Shown: in pieces, positions 27,046-38,092 of the stretch
Layout of the letters: every line of letters begins with the position of its first letter
How positions within the stretch are numbered: the first letter of the stretch is position 1
NCBI RefSeq assembly: GCF_907164915.1
Contig: NC_061863.1
Span: 65,525,364 to 65,589,363 of the forward strand
Direction: 5' to 3'
Length of the DNA: 64,000 nucleotides
Source of the DNA: Impatiens glandulifera
Lineage: Eukaryota; Streptophyta; Magnoliopsida; Ericales; Balsaminaceae
The notes under the pieces: generated by a model
The model's database searches: none
Seen by the model: the letters and a program-made list of their open reading frames with translations, nothing else
What the model was told of the DNA's origin: nothing
Program-made: the position numbers and the translations under genes

Positions 27046-28794
27046 TATTTATTTGGGAAGGTAACCCATTAATTGGGTGGGGATTTTGGAGTCGGTAAAG
27101 AAAGACCGAACTGGGCTTGTCTACTTCCTCTTCGCCTAGGCCCACAACTTGAGTCTAGTCTTTATTCATTAAATACTTAATAGAGATACATAACTGAATT
27201 TTACAAGGATTTTCAACGCAAATCCTGGTCAAGTGTGTTATATAATAAAACAAGACCTTCAAATGATTTTTTTCTACAATTTCTTTTTTTTGTGTGTAAA
27301 AGAATGTAAGTGTTAATTAAATAATATGATATATTTATAATAATTAAAGTATAATGACGAAGATCGAAAAATCTTATAATTTCTTAGGGTGACATACATA
27401 ATGAAGTAGAGAAAACTGAACAAATCAATCAAACGGTGTCAGAAGAATCTCTACTAAATAAACTACGTCGGAAAAGATTATGACAAATGATAAGTGATCA
27501 TTTACAATATATGATAATAAAAAAATGAGAAACCCATAAAAATAATTAAAGGATGCGCCTATAAGAGCGTCTCCAACTAAAAAATCTGTTTTAGTGACTC
27601 TTTATTGAATAAATAAAAAATAACTTTAGATTTGGTAACTTTATCTCATTTACTGCTAAAAATGAGATATACACAGACTTCATAAATGACAATTGAAGGG
27701 TATGACTATATGATCAACAAACGATCACCAACCATTAAGAATATTATTTAAATTATTAAATCGGGATCAAAATTTTAACCTGACTAAACAAGATCCCGAA
27801 TCGAAGAAAATACAACAACACCAACTCAAATGAAATTTTGAAAATAAGTCGTCATCAGATGCGCTAAGAAGAAAAAGTAATTTAACTTTTGTAAATTTAC
27901 TATTTTCAATAAAAAAAAACAAATATAAAAATATATTTTTATATATATTTGCACTAAAATGTTAAAAATTAATTTGAATGTAATGATAACCATAACCACT
28001 ATCGTTTTTGACCCATTAAACAAATTAAGATTTAGAGTCTGATATAATTTGTTCGAGTTAGTTCTTGTTTTCTTCAATATCACACATTGAGACTTAAAAG
28101 ACAAACCTATAGTTTGAATTTGACTCCATTAATATTAATGGGGATGATGGTGAGTGGGTTTTTGGATTGGTTCCATTTCTTCTTCTTCCTCACCCCCAAC
28201 AAACAAACAAACAAGAATTTTGAAAATATTTTACTTAATATTAATTTGTCACTATCTTTTGCTCAATTTTTATCAAAATTTAATTTACATGTCCTTGGAA
28301 AACGCGTGAGTCTAGGTCTAGGTCTATATACATAGATAAATAGATTACAAGACAGAAGAATACACCCACAATTCACGCCAATAATTCCATATATACCCAA
28401 AATGCCTAACAGCAAACTTAACATTCATACCATTTCTTATATATTTATTTTAGTACATTCATTACAACATTTAATTTAAAACTCGTTTGTGTAGTGAAAA
28501 ATAAATCTGAATAGAAAAAATAATATTTACAGTGATTAATACAATCATTATAAATATTACAATTAATGTATGCACTCATTAAGGTTGGTTAAGTGAAACA
28601 AATATATGATATATCTAATTAAGACAAAAAAAATAAAAAATTAAGTGATCAAACATCACAAATTCGATTCTATCGTGATGTACCCCCACTAAGGTTAGTT
28701 CAAGTGAAACAAATACATATATGAGACCAAATATCATGGATAATTAATGTCAAAGTCATCTCTAATATTTTTTGGTAAACTATATGAATGTGGA

Positions 28795-29025
28795 ATGTGG
28801 AGAGAAATCGTCGAATTTTGAATTTCAATGATGACTGTATTCGTCTAATTCGTATCATTTATAAAATACTTTATTAGAATGTTTTCTGAGATTTGTTCAG
28901 GAAAGTCAGTAAAGTCTGTCGGAGAGTTAATCGTTATTCTTTTAGAATTTACGAACTCGATAACTTATTAAGTATTTTTTTAATGTCATTATTTGTCGTT
29001 ATGTTTAAACCAAAAAAAATAATTT
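28795..29025 (+). repeat. Dispersed repeat, arm 1 of an inverted pair
   Basis: Matches 35285-35520 on the opposite strand over about 230 bp, with shared words such as CGTATCATTTATAA, TTCAGGAAAG, GTCTGTCGGAGAGTTAAT, TTTACGA(A/G)CTCGATAA and TTTGTCGTTAT. It is noncoding and probably a transposon fragment. The beta-1,3-glucanase gene lies between the two arms. Confidence 0.6.
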
Positions 29026-29998
29026 TTAATATGCATGGAGCTTTTAAAAAAAATGAGATGCATGATTGGGGGCTTATCATGTTAACTTTTTAAGTTTTTA
29101 AAAACTAAAACAATAAATTATGTCGTAAGATTATTTGTGTTTTTAGTTTCTTAAAAAATATTTATTTTATTATAGTTACATTTACATTTAAAAATAATCA
29201 CAAATAAATATTAAGAATGGTTTTTTTTATTTAATATACAAAATATGATTTAATCTTATAAAAAAATTAAAAATTAAAATTGTGAATAAAATGTTTTTTA
29301 ACGAAATTCTAAAACTTATTAAAATTGATGATATTTAAAAAAAGTGATTTTTTTTTATTAAACAACTACCTCATAAAGATTAGATTACATAGTTCAAACT
29401 AATTTTATCATTATAAGTTGAATATGACACATATTGTGATATTATTCTCACAGTTTAATTAAAAAAGTACATAAAGGATAGAATATCAAAACTTCAAGTC
29501 ATAATCACTAAAATTAATATTAATTTTGATATAAGAGGAAAACGTAATTTCACAGGGTAGAATATACTATTAATAAAATAAAAGAAAGTTGAATATAGTA
29601 TATATTTGAAATTTCATAGTAGAATATACTAGATTTAAAATATTTTTAATATTTGTTCATAATAAATAATTTTAAAATGTTTTAGATGAGAATTAAATTT
29701 AAATTCTTGACATTTTGTCTCTTAAATATTATTTTTGTCACTTGAGTTATAGTTATTTTATTGTTAATTATATTTAATTAAGAATAAGATAAATAAATTA
29801 TAGATATTTTTATTTTATTTTAATGTAAAATACTAGCATCACATTTCATACCATGACTTTTACATACAATATTAATATGAACTTCTAATAAATAAATTGT
29901 AATTATTTATATCTGAAATGTCATTAGTGAATTCTAAAATATTAAACTGGATGCAATGGTCCAATTGCTGAGAACATTGTAAATATATTCTACAAAAT
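29026..29998. other. A+T-rich spacer, no gene seen
   Basis: Poly(A)/poly(T) tracts only; no coding or repeat boundary recognised. Confidence 0.4.
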
Positions 29999-30960
29999 AA
30001 AATGATTGTTTGTTCATGAATCTATACTTAATTAATTGATAAATGTGTACAAAATTAAAAAATATATATTTTACTTGATTTTATTATTAATTATTAACCT
30101 ATTAATTTTCTTATTGTAATTTGATTTTAATTTAGTTTGATTTTTTATGGCGGGATTCATAATTAAGTCATTCCTTAAATCTTAAAAAAATCTTTAATTT
30201 GTTTCAATATAATATATATCTAAACCGAGCATAACAATTATGTTAAATTATCAAAGTGTATCTGAATCCAAAATGAATTACACGTTATTCAATTTTTTAT
30301 TGATCTTTTCTCTCCCAGTTTTGAATATGTAATGAGTCAAGTGTTTTAAATTTTTTTTATTGGAAGTGAAAAAATATTTACTTTAGTATACAATGAGTTG
30401 AACTTAATAGATAATTTATTTATTATTTATATTTTAGTAGTTAGTTCATACAATTATTATATAAGCTGAAATGTTAGAAATAAATTTGAATGCATTTATA
30501 ATAAGCTTAACCAGTACAATTAATCGTTTTGGACCCGGTCAGCAAATTGAGATATAATTTGAGACCAAACAATACTTACTATAGTTTGAATTTGAGTCCA
30601 TCCATTAATATTAATGGAGAGTGGCTTTTGGGTTGGTTCCATTTCTTCTTCTTCTTCGATGCTGAGTGGGTTCAAAACAAACAAGAATAAATTGAAAATA
30701 ATATATATTTGTCACTATCTTAATTTGCTCAATTTTATTATAATTAAATATACAAGTCCTTGGAAAACGCGTCAGTCTTGGTCTACGTCTATATGGATAG
30801 ATAGATAGATATCTTAAATTTAGTAAATTCATCGCATTATTTAAATTTAATTGGTTTTTAATGAAAACAATATGAATAAGTTATCATAATGTCCGGTAAG
30901 ATTGTTAGACTAAAAATATTACAATTAATGTATATACATTCACTAAGTAAGCTTACGGTT
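29999..30960. repeat. Duplicated block, copy B (compact)
   Basis: Compact partner of the block at 26083-28600. It preserves the same order of landmarks: TGATTGTTTGTTCATGAATC, then GTTTGAATTTGAGTCCAT, TTGGTTCCATTTCTTCTTCT, GTCCTTGGAAAACGCGT, a GATA microsatellite and ATTACAATTAATGTATA. Confidence 0.6.
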
Positions 30961-32200
30961 GCCAGACATTTTATTGTAAGTAAAATTAATATATGTAAAT
31001 GTTATGATAGATTCTTACTTTATAATAATAATAATAATAATAATGATAATAATAATAATTCTTAACATTTTAAATTAATTAAATTATGCCACGTATTATC
31101 ACAAGTATAAAAAATCGCATTAAAATTAATATTGGTACAAGGAAATCTTATTTCACACTATATATTATTAATAAAATAAAAACGAAGCATGTTTATCACT
31201 TGTTTTATATATTAATTTAAGATGGTAGTTAGAATCAAAATAAATATAAGATATAGCATATTTACATGCACAAACAAATTTAAGACTTTTCTTTCAAGAG
31301 AGTTGAATAGTCTAAGTTTTTTTTATTAAGCCTATCATGGTTTTCTAATCAAGGATGTTATCTTGCTTTTTGTTCGTCGATCAATTTAAGTTGTGTTTTA
31401 TTTCGTTACAACATTATATTTAGTTTAATCGGATTTATCGTATCAGGGTTTTATAATCTGAACAATAGTTTCAATTTGTGGTGGGTTATTTTTTTTTTGT
31501 TCAAACCTTTCAATCGTGTTGGTATGAAAATAAAGAAGATGATATTGTCAAATTTAATTTTTTTTTATCTTTCTAATAAAAGAATTTTGGAATTCATTTT
31601 TTATATGGCGGTCATTTTATAGGTATTTTCTTATAATTTATTATAGTTCTGTTATTATTTTGATAATATTTGTAGATGATAATTTATTATTCTAAATAAT
31701 TTTTTCAAATATTCTTTATCAACCACTTTCGAGTAAAGTTAAATTTTAGAAAATTTTCTAACACTACTATTTCCTTGATTTGTTTTGTTGATTCTTTTTT
31801 ATCATTTAATATTATGAAATTTAAATGAATTTGTTTTTGAAGTGATTTATAAAACAAAAAAAAAAATTTGATTGTTAGGATATTTTTATTAAAATTTTAA
31901 TATTTGTAAATTAATATTATTTAACATATAAAATATTATTTAGTTCATTTAGTTTTTTAATATTATTTTTTATTATTTATAAATTAAAGTTTTATATATA
32001 ATTTTTTTTATTCAATGAGAATTATTTCTTCTTTTTTTTATTAAAAAAAAACAATTATTTAATTATTAATTAAGGTGAAAAGATAAAAGAAATTATAGAG
32101 ATTTTTTTGTTATTTTTATTATTATTATTAATATTTTTATTCATTATTCATTATTCATTATACAATTAAAGAAGTGGGTCGTGAGAATTCTCTCTCATCG
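30961..32200. other. A+T-rich spacer, no gene seen
   Basis: Contains an (AAT)n-type run at about 31022-31060 and poly(T) tracts. No gene is supported. Confidence 0.4.
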
Positions 32201-32224
32201 TATCGTCAACAGTCAACCGTCAAC
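32201..32224 (-). promoter_or_regulatory. Triple W-box-type cluster upstream of the glucanase
   Basis: GTCAA (minus-strand TTGAC, the WRKY core) occurs at 32205, 32212 and 32219, spaced exactly 7 bp, about 95-115 bp upstream of the TATA box. On the minus strand the cores read TTGACGG, TTGACTG and TTGACGA; none has the fuller TTGAC(C/T) form. Clustered W-boxes are typical of pathogen- and salicylate-induced promoters. Confidence 0.55.
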
Positions 32225-32317
32225 CTATATATGTTAATATATACCAATTAAAAAATAAAAACATATATACTAATTAAAAAAATAAAAACGAATTAATGCT
32301 CCATCTCTTTCTCTATT

Positions 32318-32329
32318 CTATATATATAG
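32318..32329 (+). promoter_or_regulatory. TATA box of the glucanase gene
   Basis: CTATATATATAG lies about 75 bp before the ATG, giving a transcription start near 32350 and a leader of about 50 bases. Confidence 0.6.
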
Positions 32330-32402
32330 AGAGGGTGTTATGATAGTTCTTATAAGTTGCAACCACTCTAATAATATTAATTCCTTCTTCATTCGATTAT
32401 AT

Positions 32403-33496
32403 ATGGCTCTTCTTCTTGTGGTGTTAATGTTAGCTCTATTCATAGCTGCAGGTAATTAATTAATTATTATATATTTAATATCTTATAATGTATAATTAAT
32501 TAAATTAATATTCTCCAAAACATGCATGCAGGTGCACAATCTAATAATAATATAGGAGTGTGCAATGGAGGACTTGGAAATAATTTGCCCTCCGAGCAAG
32601 AAGTTGTAGGACTCTACAATGCCAATGGCATAAAAAAGATGCGAATTTATTCCCCTAAACGAGAAACCCTAGAAGCCCTAAGAGGATCCAACATCGAACT
32701 CATTCTCGACGCCCCAAACGTTAAAGACCTCGGGTCCGATCCTTCCTTCGCGTCTCAATGGGTCCAAGCCAACGTGATTGCTTACTCCTCCGACGTCTAC
32801 TTCCGTTACATAGCCGTAGGGAACGAAGTCAATCCAGGTACCGAAGCGTCTCGATTCGTTTACCCCGCCATGCAGAATGTTTACAAGGCTCTCGTGTCCG
32901 CCGGTTTGGAAGACCAGATTAAGGTCTCAACCGCGACATACTCGGCGCTATTGGGAGTCACGTATCCTCCGTCGCAAGGTTCGTTTAGGAATGACGCGAG
33001 ATCTTTTATCGATCCAATCATAGGATTCTTGTCCGAAACCAATTCGCCACTTCTCGTCAACATATACCCTTATTTTAGTTATAAAGGTGATCCTCAAAAT
33101 ATTCCGCTTTCTTATGCCTTGTTTACTTCCACGGGGGATGTGGTAACCGATGGTCAAGATCTTCGATACGATAATCTTTTCGACGCCATGTTGGATTCAA
33201 CATACGCCGCCCTAGAGAAGGCTGGCGGGTCTGATTTGAAAATTATCGTGTCGGAGAGCGGATGGCCGTCCGATGGGGGGTTTGGGGCAAGTATGGATAA
33301 CGCGGGGACTTATTATAGGAACTTAATAAGCCATGTAAACAGTGGAAATGGAACTCCGAGGAGGCCTGGAAATGCTATGCAAGTATATCTGTTTGCTATG
33401 TTTGATGAGAACCAGAAGACTGGAGAAGAATCTGAAAAACATTTTGGTCTTTTTACTCCTGCTAAACAATCAAAGTACAACATTAATTCCTTCTAA
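32403..33496 (+). CDS. Glucan endo-1,3-beta-glucosidase (GH17, PR-2-like), secreted
   Basis: Two exons, 32403-32451 and 32532-33496; 337 aa. The enzyme hydrolyses internal beta-1,3 bonds in callose or fungal wall glucan. The first exon encodes a signal peptide ([18 protein letters not shown]), with the intron just before the cleavage region; this gene structure is usual for the family. The mature protein starts near Gln19 ([11 protein letters not shown]). The GH17 acid/base is Glu115 in AVGNEVNPG and the nucleophile Glu258 in [22 protein letters not shown] and FAMFDENQK are also family landmarks. The protein ends at NINSF without the C-terminal vacuolar extension of basic isoforms, so secretion to the apoplast is inferred. 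The usual Tyr in GVCYG is Asn here. The promoter has a TATA box and clustered W-box cores, consistent with defence induction. Confidence 0.92.
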
Positions 33497-33949
33497 AAAG
33501 ATCGATCGATGCATGCATGGATTACTATATTTTATATTTGGAATAATTATTTCTTTACAACTTGTCATAATTATGTACTACATTTTGAAGCTTTATTTAT
33601 ATATATTATGGGTCGATTTATCATGTTTATTTTCAATTTTCTATAATTTTAATCTTTTAAATAAGAGAAAGAACTTAACTTATGATAGTGAAATGTCATC
33701 TAATTGATCTAGCTGGTAGATAAATTTAAATTCTGTTATACTATTTTGTTATATATTTATATATTACTCAAATCTAATCTTATCTATTAGATTAACGATA
33801 TTGGATCCTTTTTGGATATAAAATATTATATATATTAAATAATTCATAATCAGATTATTATAAATTAATCATAAAAATATTAACAATTTTTTTTATTAAA
33901 AATCAAAACTGCAAGTAGTGGTTATATATAAGGATGTAGTCAATCGTAC
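33497..33949. other. Glucanase 3' UTR and A+T-rich spacer
   Basis: Starts with GATCGATCGATGCATGCATG just past the stop codon, then becomes A+T-rich. No other gene is seen. Confidence 0.4.
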
Positions 33950-34290
33950 CCATTTAGAAGAGACCAGCAATTATGTGTGGATAAGGAAATGGTGGTAATT
34001 GTATTTCTGTCGGAACATTAAAAATTATATAATTAAACATATAATATTATTAATATATTTATTTTTATATTTTATAAAAATTTAAATTTATTTATTTATA
34101 ATAATATGAATTTTTAATATATATATTATAATATTTATTATTTAAAAACATCATTTTTTTTATTTATAAAATATAGAATAAACGGTATCACAAGAGAATC
34201 TTTTTAACGGTACCAAATACGTAATAAATATATCTGAAGAAGTAAGGGGATGGATTATCAATGCACTACCCACCCTCATCCATCTCATTT
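33950..34290 (+). repeat. Dispersed repeat, copy 1 (partner near 47.5 kb)
   Basis: Shares a collinear series of words with 47490-47690 in the same orientation: AACATATAATATTATTAATA, TAATAATATGAATTTTTAAT, ATATAGAATAAACGGTA and GAGAATCTTTTTAAC. It is noncoding and probably the same worn transposable element. Confidence 0.45.
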
Positions 34291-35284
34291 TCATCTTTAG
34301 TTCAAAATAATATTTTTTTTAATATTTGTTTAACTAAATAAATGTACAAATAAATAAACATGAACTAAAATAAACTTAAGGCTTTCAATTTAAATAAAAT
34401 AAATTAAATTACTTAACAAATGTAAAACTCACCGACCTTAACTTTATTTTTTCTTATAAATTACTTCTTCACATATTTAAATAGAAAAATAGAGCACCTC
34501 TTCTTTGCGAACAGATCGAGCCTTTTGTTTTGTCATTTTTTAATAGGCCTTTATGGGCCAATTACAAGAACTATGTGCTTATTTGGGCTTCATTTTTCAC
34601 AGTCTAGGCTTATTTTTAAAGTCCAACCCATCTACAAAAATAATAAATAAAACACAAATCAAAACCCACACAATTCAAATTTGATTTATGTTAATAAATA
34701 TTTTGGGTAAAAATTCATAATTTTATATTATATATTTTTTTTAATCAGTTAGTTTCGTTTTATTAGACTAGACAAACTCTAACATTGGTTAAAAAAAAAC
34801 AAAGAAAATATTACCCAAGTCAGAAAAAAATAATTTAATTTAGTGGGTTAGATAGTATAATAGAAAAGATTTTAGGTTTAAACCATACTAAGATTTTTTT
34901 ATATAATTATTTTTGGGGTTTTTTTGTGACGACATGAATTGTCTCACCCTAGAATATGTCTTAGCGTAATGGACACTCGTATATACGATATTTGTGGTTT
35001 ACCCGAAAGTCGGAGATATGAAGTGTGAGAACTCAAACCTGAAATCCTATATTCAACCATATTAATATTATAAGTATTATTTTATTAAGTTTTAATGTGG
35101 CCTTTCATGACAAATTATTATAAATACAATCAATAAATAATTTATTTTTGCTTTTATTCACACTCTAACCTTTTTTTTATAAATTTCAAAAAATGTTATT
35201 TTTCTTTAATTAATCATTACCCTTCAACTTTTTTTAATAATAAAATATTATTTTAATTTTGTTAGAAAAAAGATATTCATGTAT
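34291..35284. other. A+T-rich spacer, no gene seen
   Basis: Contains plant-typical GGGCC/GGGCTT words near 34540-34600 (possible site II-type motifs) and a worn tRNA-like stretch at about 34845-34895. No gene is supported. Confidence 0.35.
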
Positions 35285-35520
35285 ATTAAAAATGAAACTT
35301 TTTGTTTAAGCATATAACGACAAAACATTAAAGAAAAAGAAAAAACGGTACCTAATAAATTATCGAGCTCGTAAATATTCGAGAATAACAATTAACTCTC
35401 CGACAGACATTATTGGCTTTCCTGAACGAATCTGAGTAAACGTCGTAATAATTGTATTATAAATGATACGTATCAAACGATTACAATCATTAAAAATTCG
35501 ACTCAAACTAAATAGTCCAC
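35285..35520 (-). repeat. Dispersed repeat, arm 2 of an inverted pair
   Basis: Opposite-strand partner of 28795-29025. The pair encloses about 6.3 kb including the beta-1,3-glucanase gene. Confidence 0.6.
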
Positions 35521-37080
35521 TAAAAAAAATTGGGATGTTAACAAAGTATGTAAGTCTGCCATATATTCAAATTTTTTAGCACCTACCAAAGATTCGGAAA
35601 TCACCCAATGAATTTCAGTAGTACTTCACAAACTACACAAACATTAGTCACTCTCGACAAAATAAAAGTAAATGAGTTGGCAATTTAATTTTTAAGTTAC
35701 ACGTACGATAATACAACATTTTTTCATACACATATCTTCGTTTGAATTCCGCAGTGAATAATATTCAATCCAAATAACGAGATATTAGATATAATCTTTA
35801 ACTACAAAATTTAAAAAAATATATATATGAAATCATCTTAAAACTAATTTATAGAAAAAAAATATTATTTATTTTCTTTTTCTTAATCTTCAATCTTTAA
35901 ATTTTTAATTTTTAAACTTTTATTTTAACTTTTTATTAAATTATAATAACATCAAAATTAATTTTTTTAACTTCTATAAGTATTTATGTGATTATGCTAT
36001 TATATGTTTTTTAAATTTGATAATACTAATTTTAAAGTTATTTATTAATATAATACGAACCCGATAAATAATCTTCAACAACTTAGAGGCGCCCAAACTT
36101 TTCTCCTTGATTAAAATTAATCCTCTAGCTTCGCGTGCACTTGTTTTGAGCAATAGACTTTTTGTTTTTGTTTTTTTATTAAGAAGAAAGTAATTAATAA
36201 TATTAAAATTGGAAGACAGTATCATGAGCAAAGATATCCTCTCTGGGTTTTGTTGAATAAAATAATGCAGTATTGTGTCAGTTCACTGTCACAATAATTA
36301 AAAGGCATTGCACATTTTCACAATAAATTATTAATAATAATGCTCTGTTTGGATGACACTGCAATCTTTTATTTTAATAAGTACATGAACAACAAACACT
36401 TTTCAAATAACCCGTACGTGTAATTATTATCCCTCCATTTTTTACGACTGTTTCTTTTTTATTATTATTATTTACCATGCAAAATCTATGTAACTTTCAA
36501 ACACTACCTCACATTATTATTATTAAGTTAGATTTGAATGAATGAAAAGTAACTTATTTAAGATTTTTGGGATAAGATGCTATCAAGTATATAATTATCT
36601 TTTTAAAATAATATAAATATTTTTAATATATTTTATTTTAATTTAGAATCATAACATTTTATTCAATTTAAAATATTTTTATGAAATGGAATCCAATGTT
36701 TTTATTATAACAAAATAATATATAATTGAATGATAATTTATTTAAAACTAATTCTAACCTAATAAAACAATGCTAACAATAGATCACAATATTAATTATT
36801 TTTTATTATATAGTTAGACATTCAAAATATTTAAAAAATAATAATTTAAAGTAACTCATTTTTTGATACATCTAAGTAACCTAACAAAAATATTTTTCAA
36901 TAACATCAAATAACTCATAAGTCATAACTGATGTGAAGTTTTTACAAATAGAAATGCTAACAAAACCATGATCAAACAAGCTATGGATCTTCTTCTCTAA
37001 AATCATTGAAGGAGGAAGATATGATTGATGGAATTGTTGGGCATAAGATTTGAAGAAAAAAAGAGTGGGGGCAGCAACAG
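35521..37080. other. A+T-rich spacer, no gene seen
   Basis: Mostly poly(A)/poly(T). The last 200 bp (36880-37080) are less biased and open on the minus strand for 67 codons, but the translation (MPVAAPTLFFFKSYAQQFHQ and on) resembles nothing I know. Confidence 0.35.
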
Positions 37081-38056
37081 GCACATGTATGTACGAGTGG
37101 GTATTATTGAAAGAAGGGATTAGCTAGCCTAAAGAGACGACATTAGCAGAACATACCCCCCAAAAAAGAAGAAAAAGTCCAAATAAAAAACCATAGTCAA
37201 TATAGTATTATATGAGAGAAGGATTGATTGTCCGTGTGGAGAAAAAGAAAAGGGCATTCATTCATTCATTCAAATAAGGGTAAGTAATCTCACCAGCACC
37301 ACCCCCATGTGACTGACCTGTCTGTGTGGGGTCGTGGGTCCCCAACCCCCCTTTCATGTCCATCTCAAAAAGAAAAAACCCATAAATGAGACAAAAGAGT
37401 CCCTCCCTCTTAAAGTAGTATACCCTTTAATCACGCCAAAATATCACACCCACCACTTTTTCTCCTCAATTTCTCTCTTTTCCACTTCCCACCACCACCA
37501 CCTGTTTTTTATGAGTAGTAGTAAATAGCAAATTAAGAACATTAAAAGTTTGAAACAAAAAACAATAGTAAATAAAAAGGAGTTCAACATTAAAGAGTTA
37601 CAAAGAAGAGTACTAATTATAAAAGAGTTTTTTTTTATCTCATAACTAGGCATTTTGTTATGCTTATATAGAGTTCTGCAATTGTGTGGTGGTCCAGCAG
37701 CAAAAGCAAGAAGCCACACAACTAGCTACTACTTAAAAGAAAGCAAAGAAAAGCATCTATCTGTCTTCTGTCCTTTTAGGTATGAGTTATGTATTGTTAA
37801 CTAGTATGGTATTTTGATGGTGACAATAATCTTCAGAAGATCTTTCCTTACAGATCCTCTTTTCATACATCAATCCACCCCTTCTCCCCCCTTCCCTATA
37901 CATCCATCCATCAGATTCAGCAAACTTTTCTTCATCTCCTAACTGCAAAACCCACAAAAAAAATCAAGCAATTAATGGTCTTTTTCTTAATCAAAATGAG
38001 TATTAATAATAAAGTGATTTTAGTCATACACACAACAACACACCATGTTAACTTCA
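37081..38056. other. GC-richer, unassigned region past the CCCH gene
   Basis: Contains blocks unlike the surrounding A+T desert: GTGACTGACCTGTCTGTG and CCCCAACCCCCC at 37310-37352, a C-rich stretch at 37440-37503, and others near 37850-37930. It probably includes the 3' UTR of the CCCH/RRM gene (minus strand) and perhaps an unrecognised noncoding transcript. No protein-coding frame is convincing. Confidence 0.35.
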
Positions 38057-38081
38057 CCCATCCCCTCCCCCTCCCCCCCCC
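38057..38081 (-). promoter_or_regulatory. Predicted G-quadruplex at the start of the CCCH/RRM 3' UTR
   Basis: On the sense (minus) strand, G-runs of 9, 5, 4 and 3 are separated by A, A and AT, beginning 11 nt after the TGA at 38095-38093. Four G-runs of at least three with 1-2 nt loops satisfy the canonical G-quadruplex pattern with very short loops, which favour stable parallel RNA quadruplexes. A role in stability, polyadenylation or localisation is inference. Confidence 0.55.
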
Positions 38082-38092
38082 TGTGACCATGG

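Larger units (their letters stand above)
26083..28600. repeat. Duplicated block, copy A (interrupted)
   Basis: Its left part (26083-26170) matches 29999-30090 almost base for base. Its right part (about 27958-28345, fading to 28600) matches about 30468-30815 and onward, with shared landmarks such as TTGGTTCCATTTCTTCTTCT, TTTGTCACTATCTT and GTCCTTGGAAAACGCGT. Between the matching parts copy A has about 1.8 kb and copy B only about 0.4 kb. The extra DNA here contains the tandem tRNA-like repeats, so copy A looks like an ancient duplicate later invaded by transposable elements. Confidence 0.6.
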
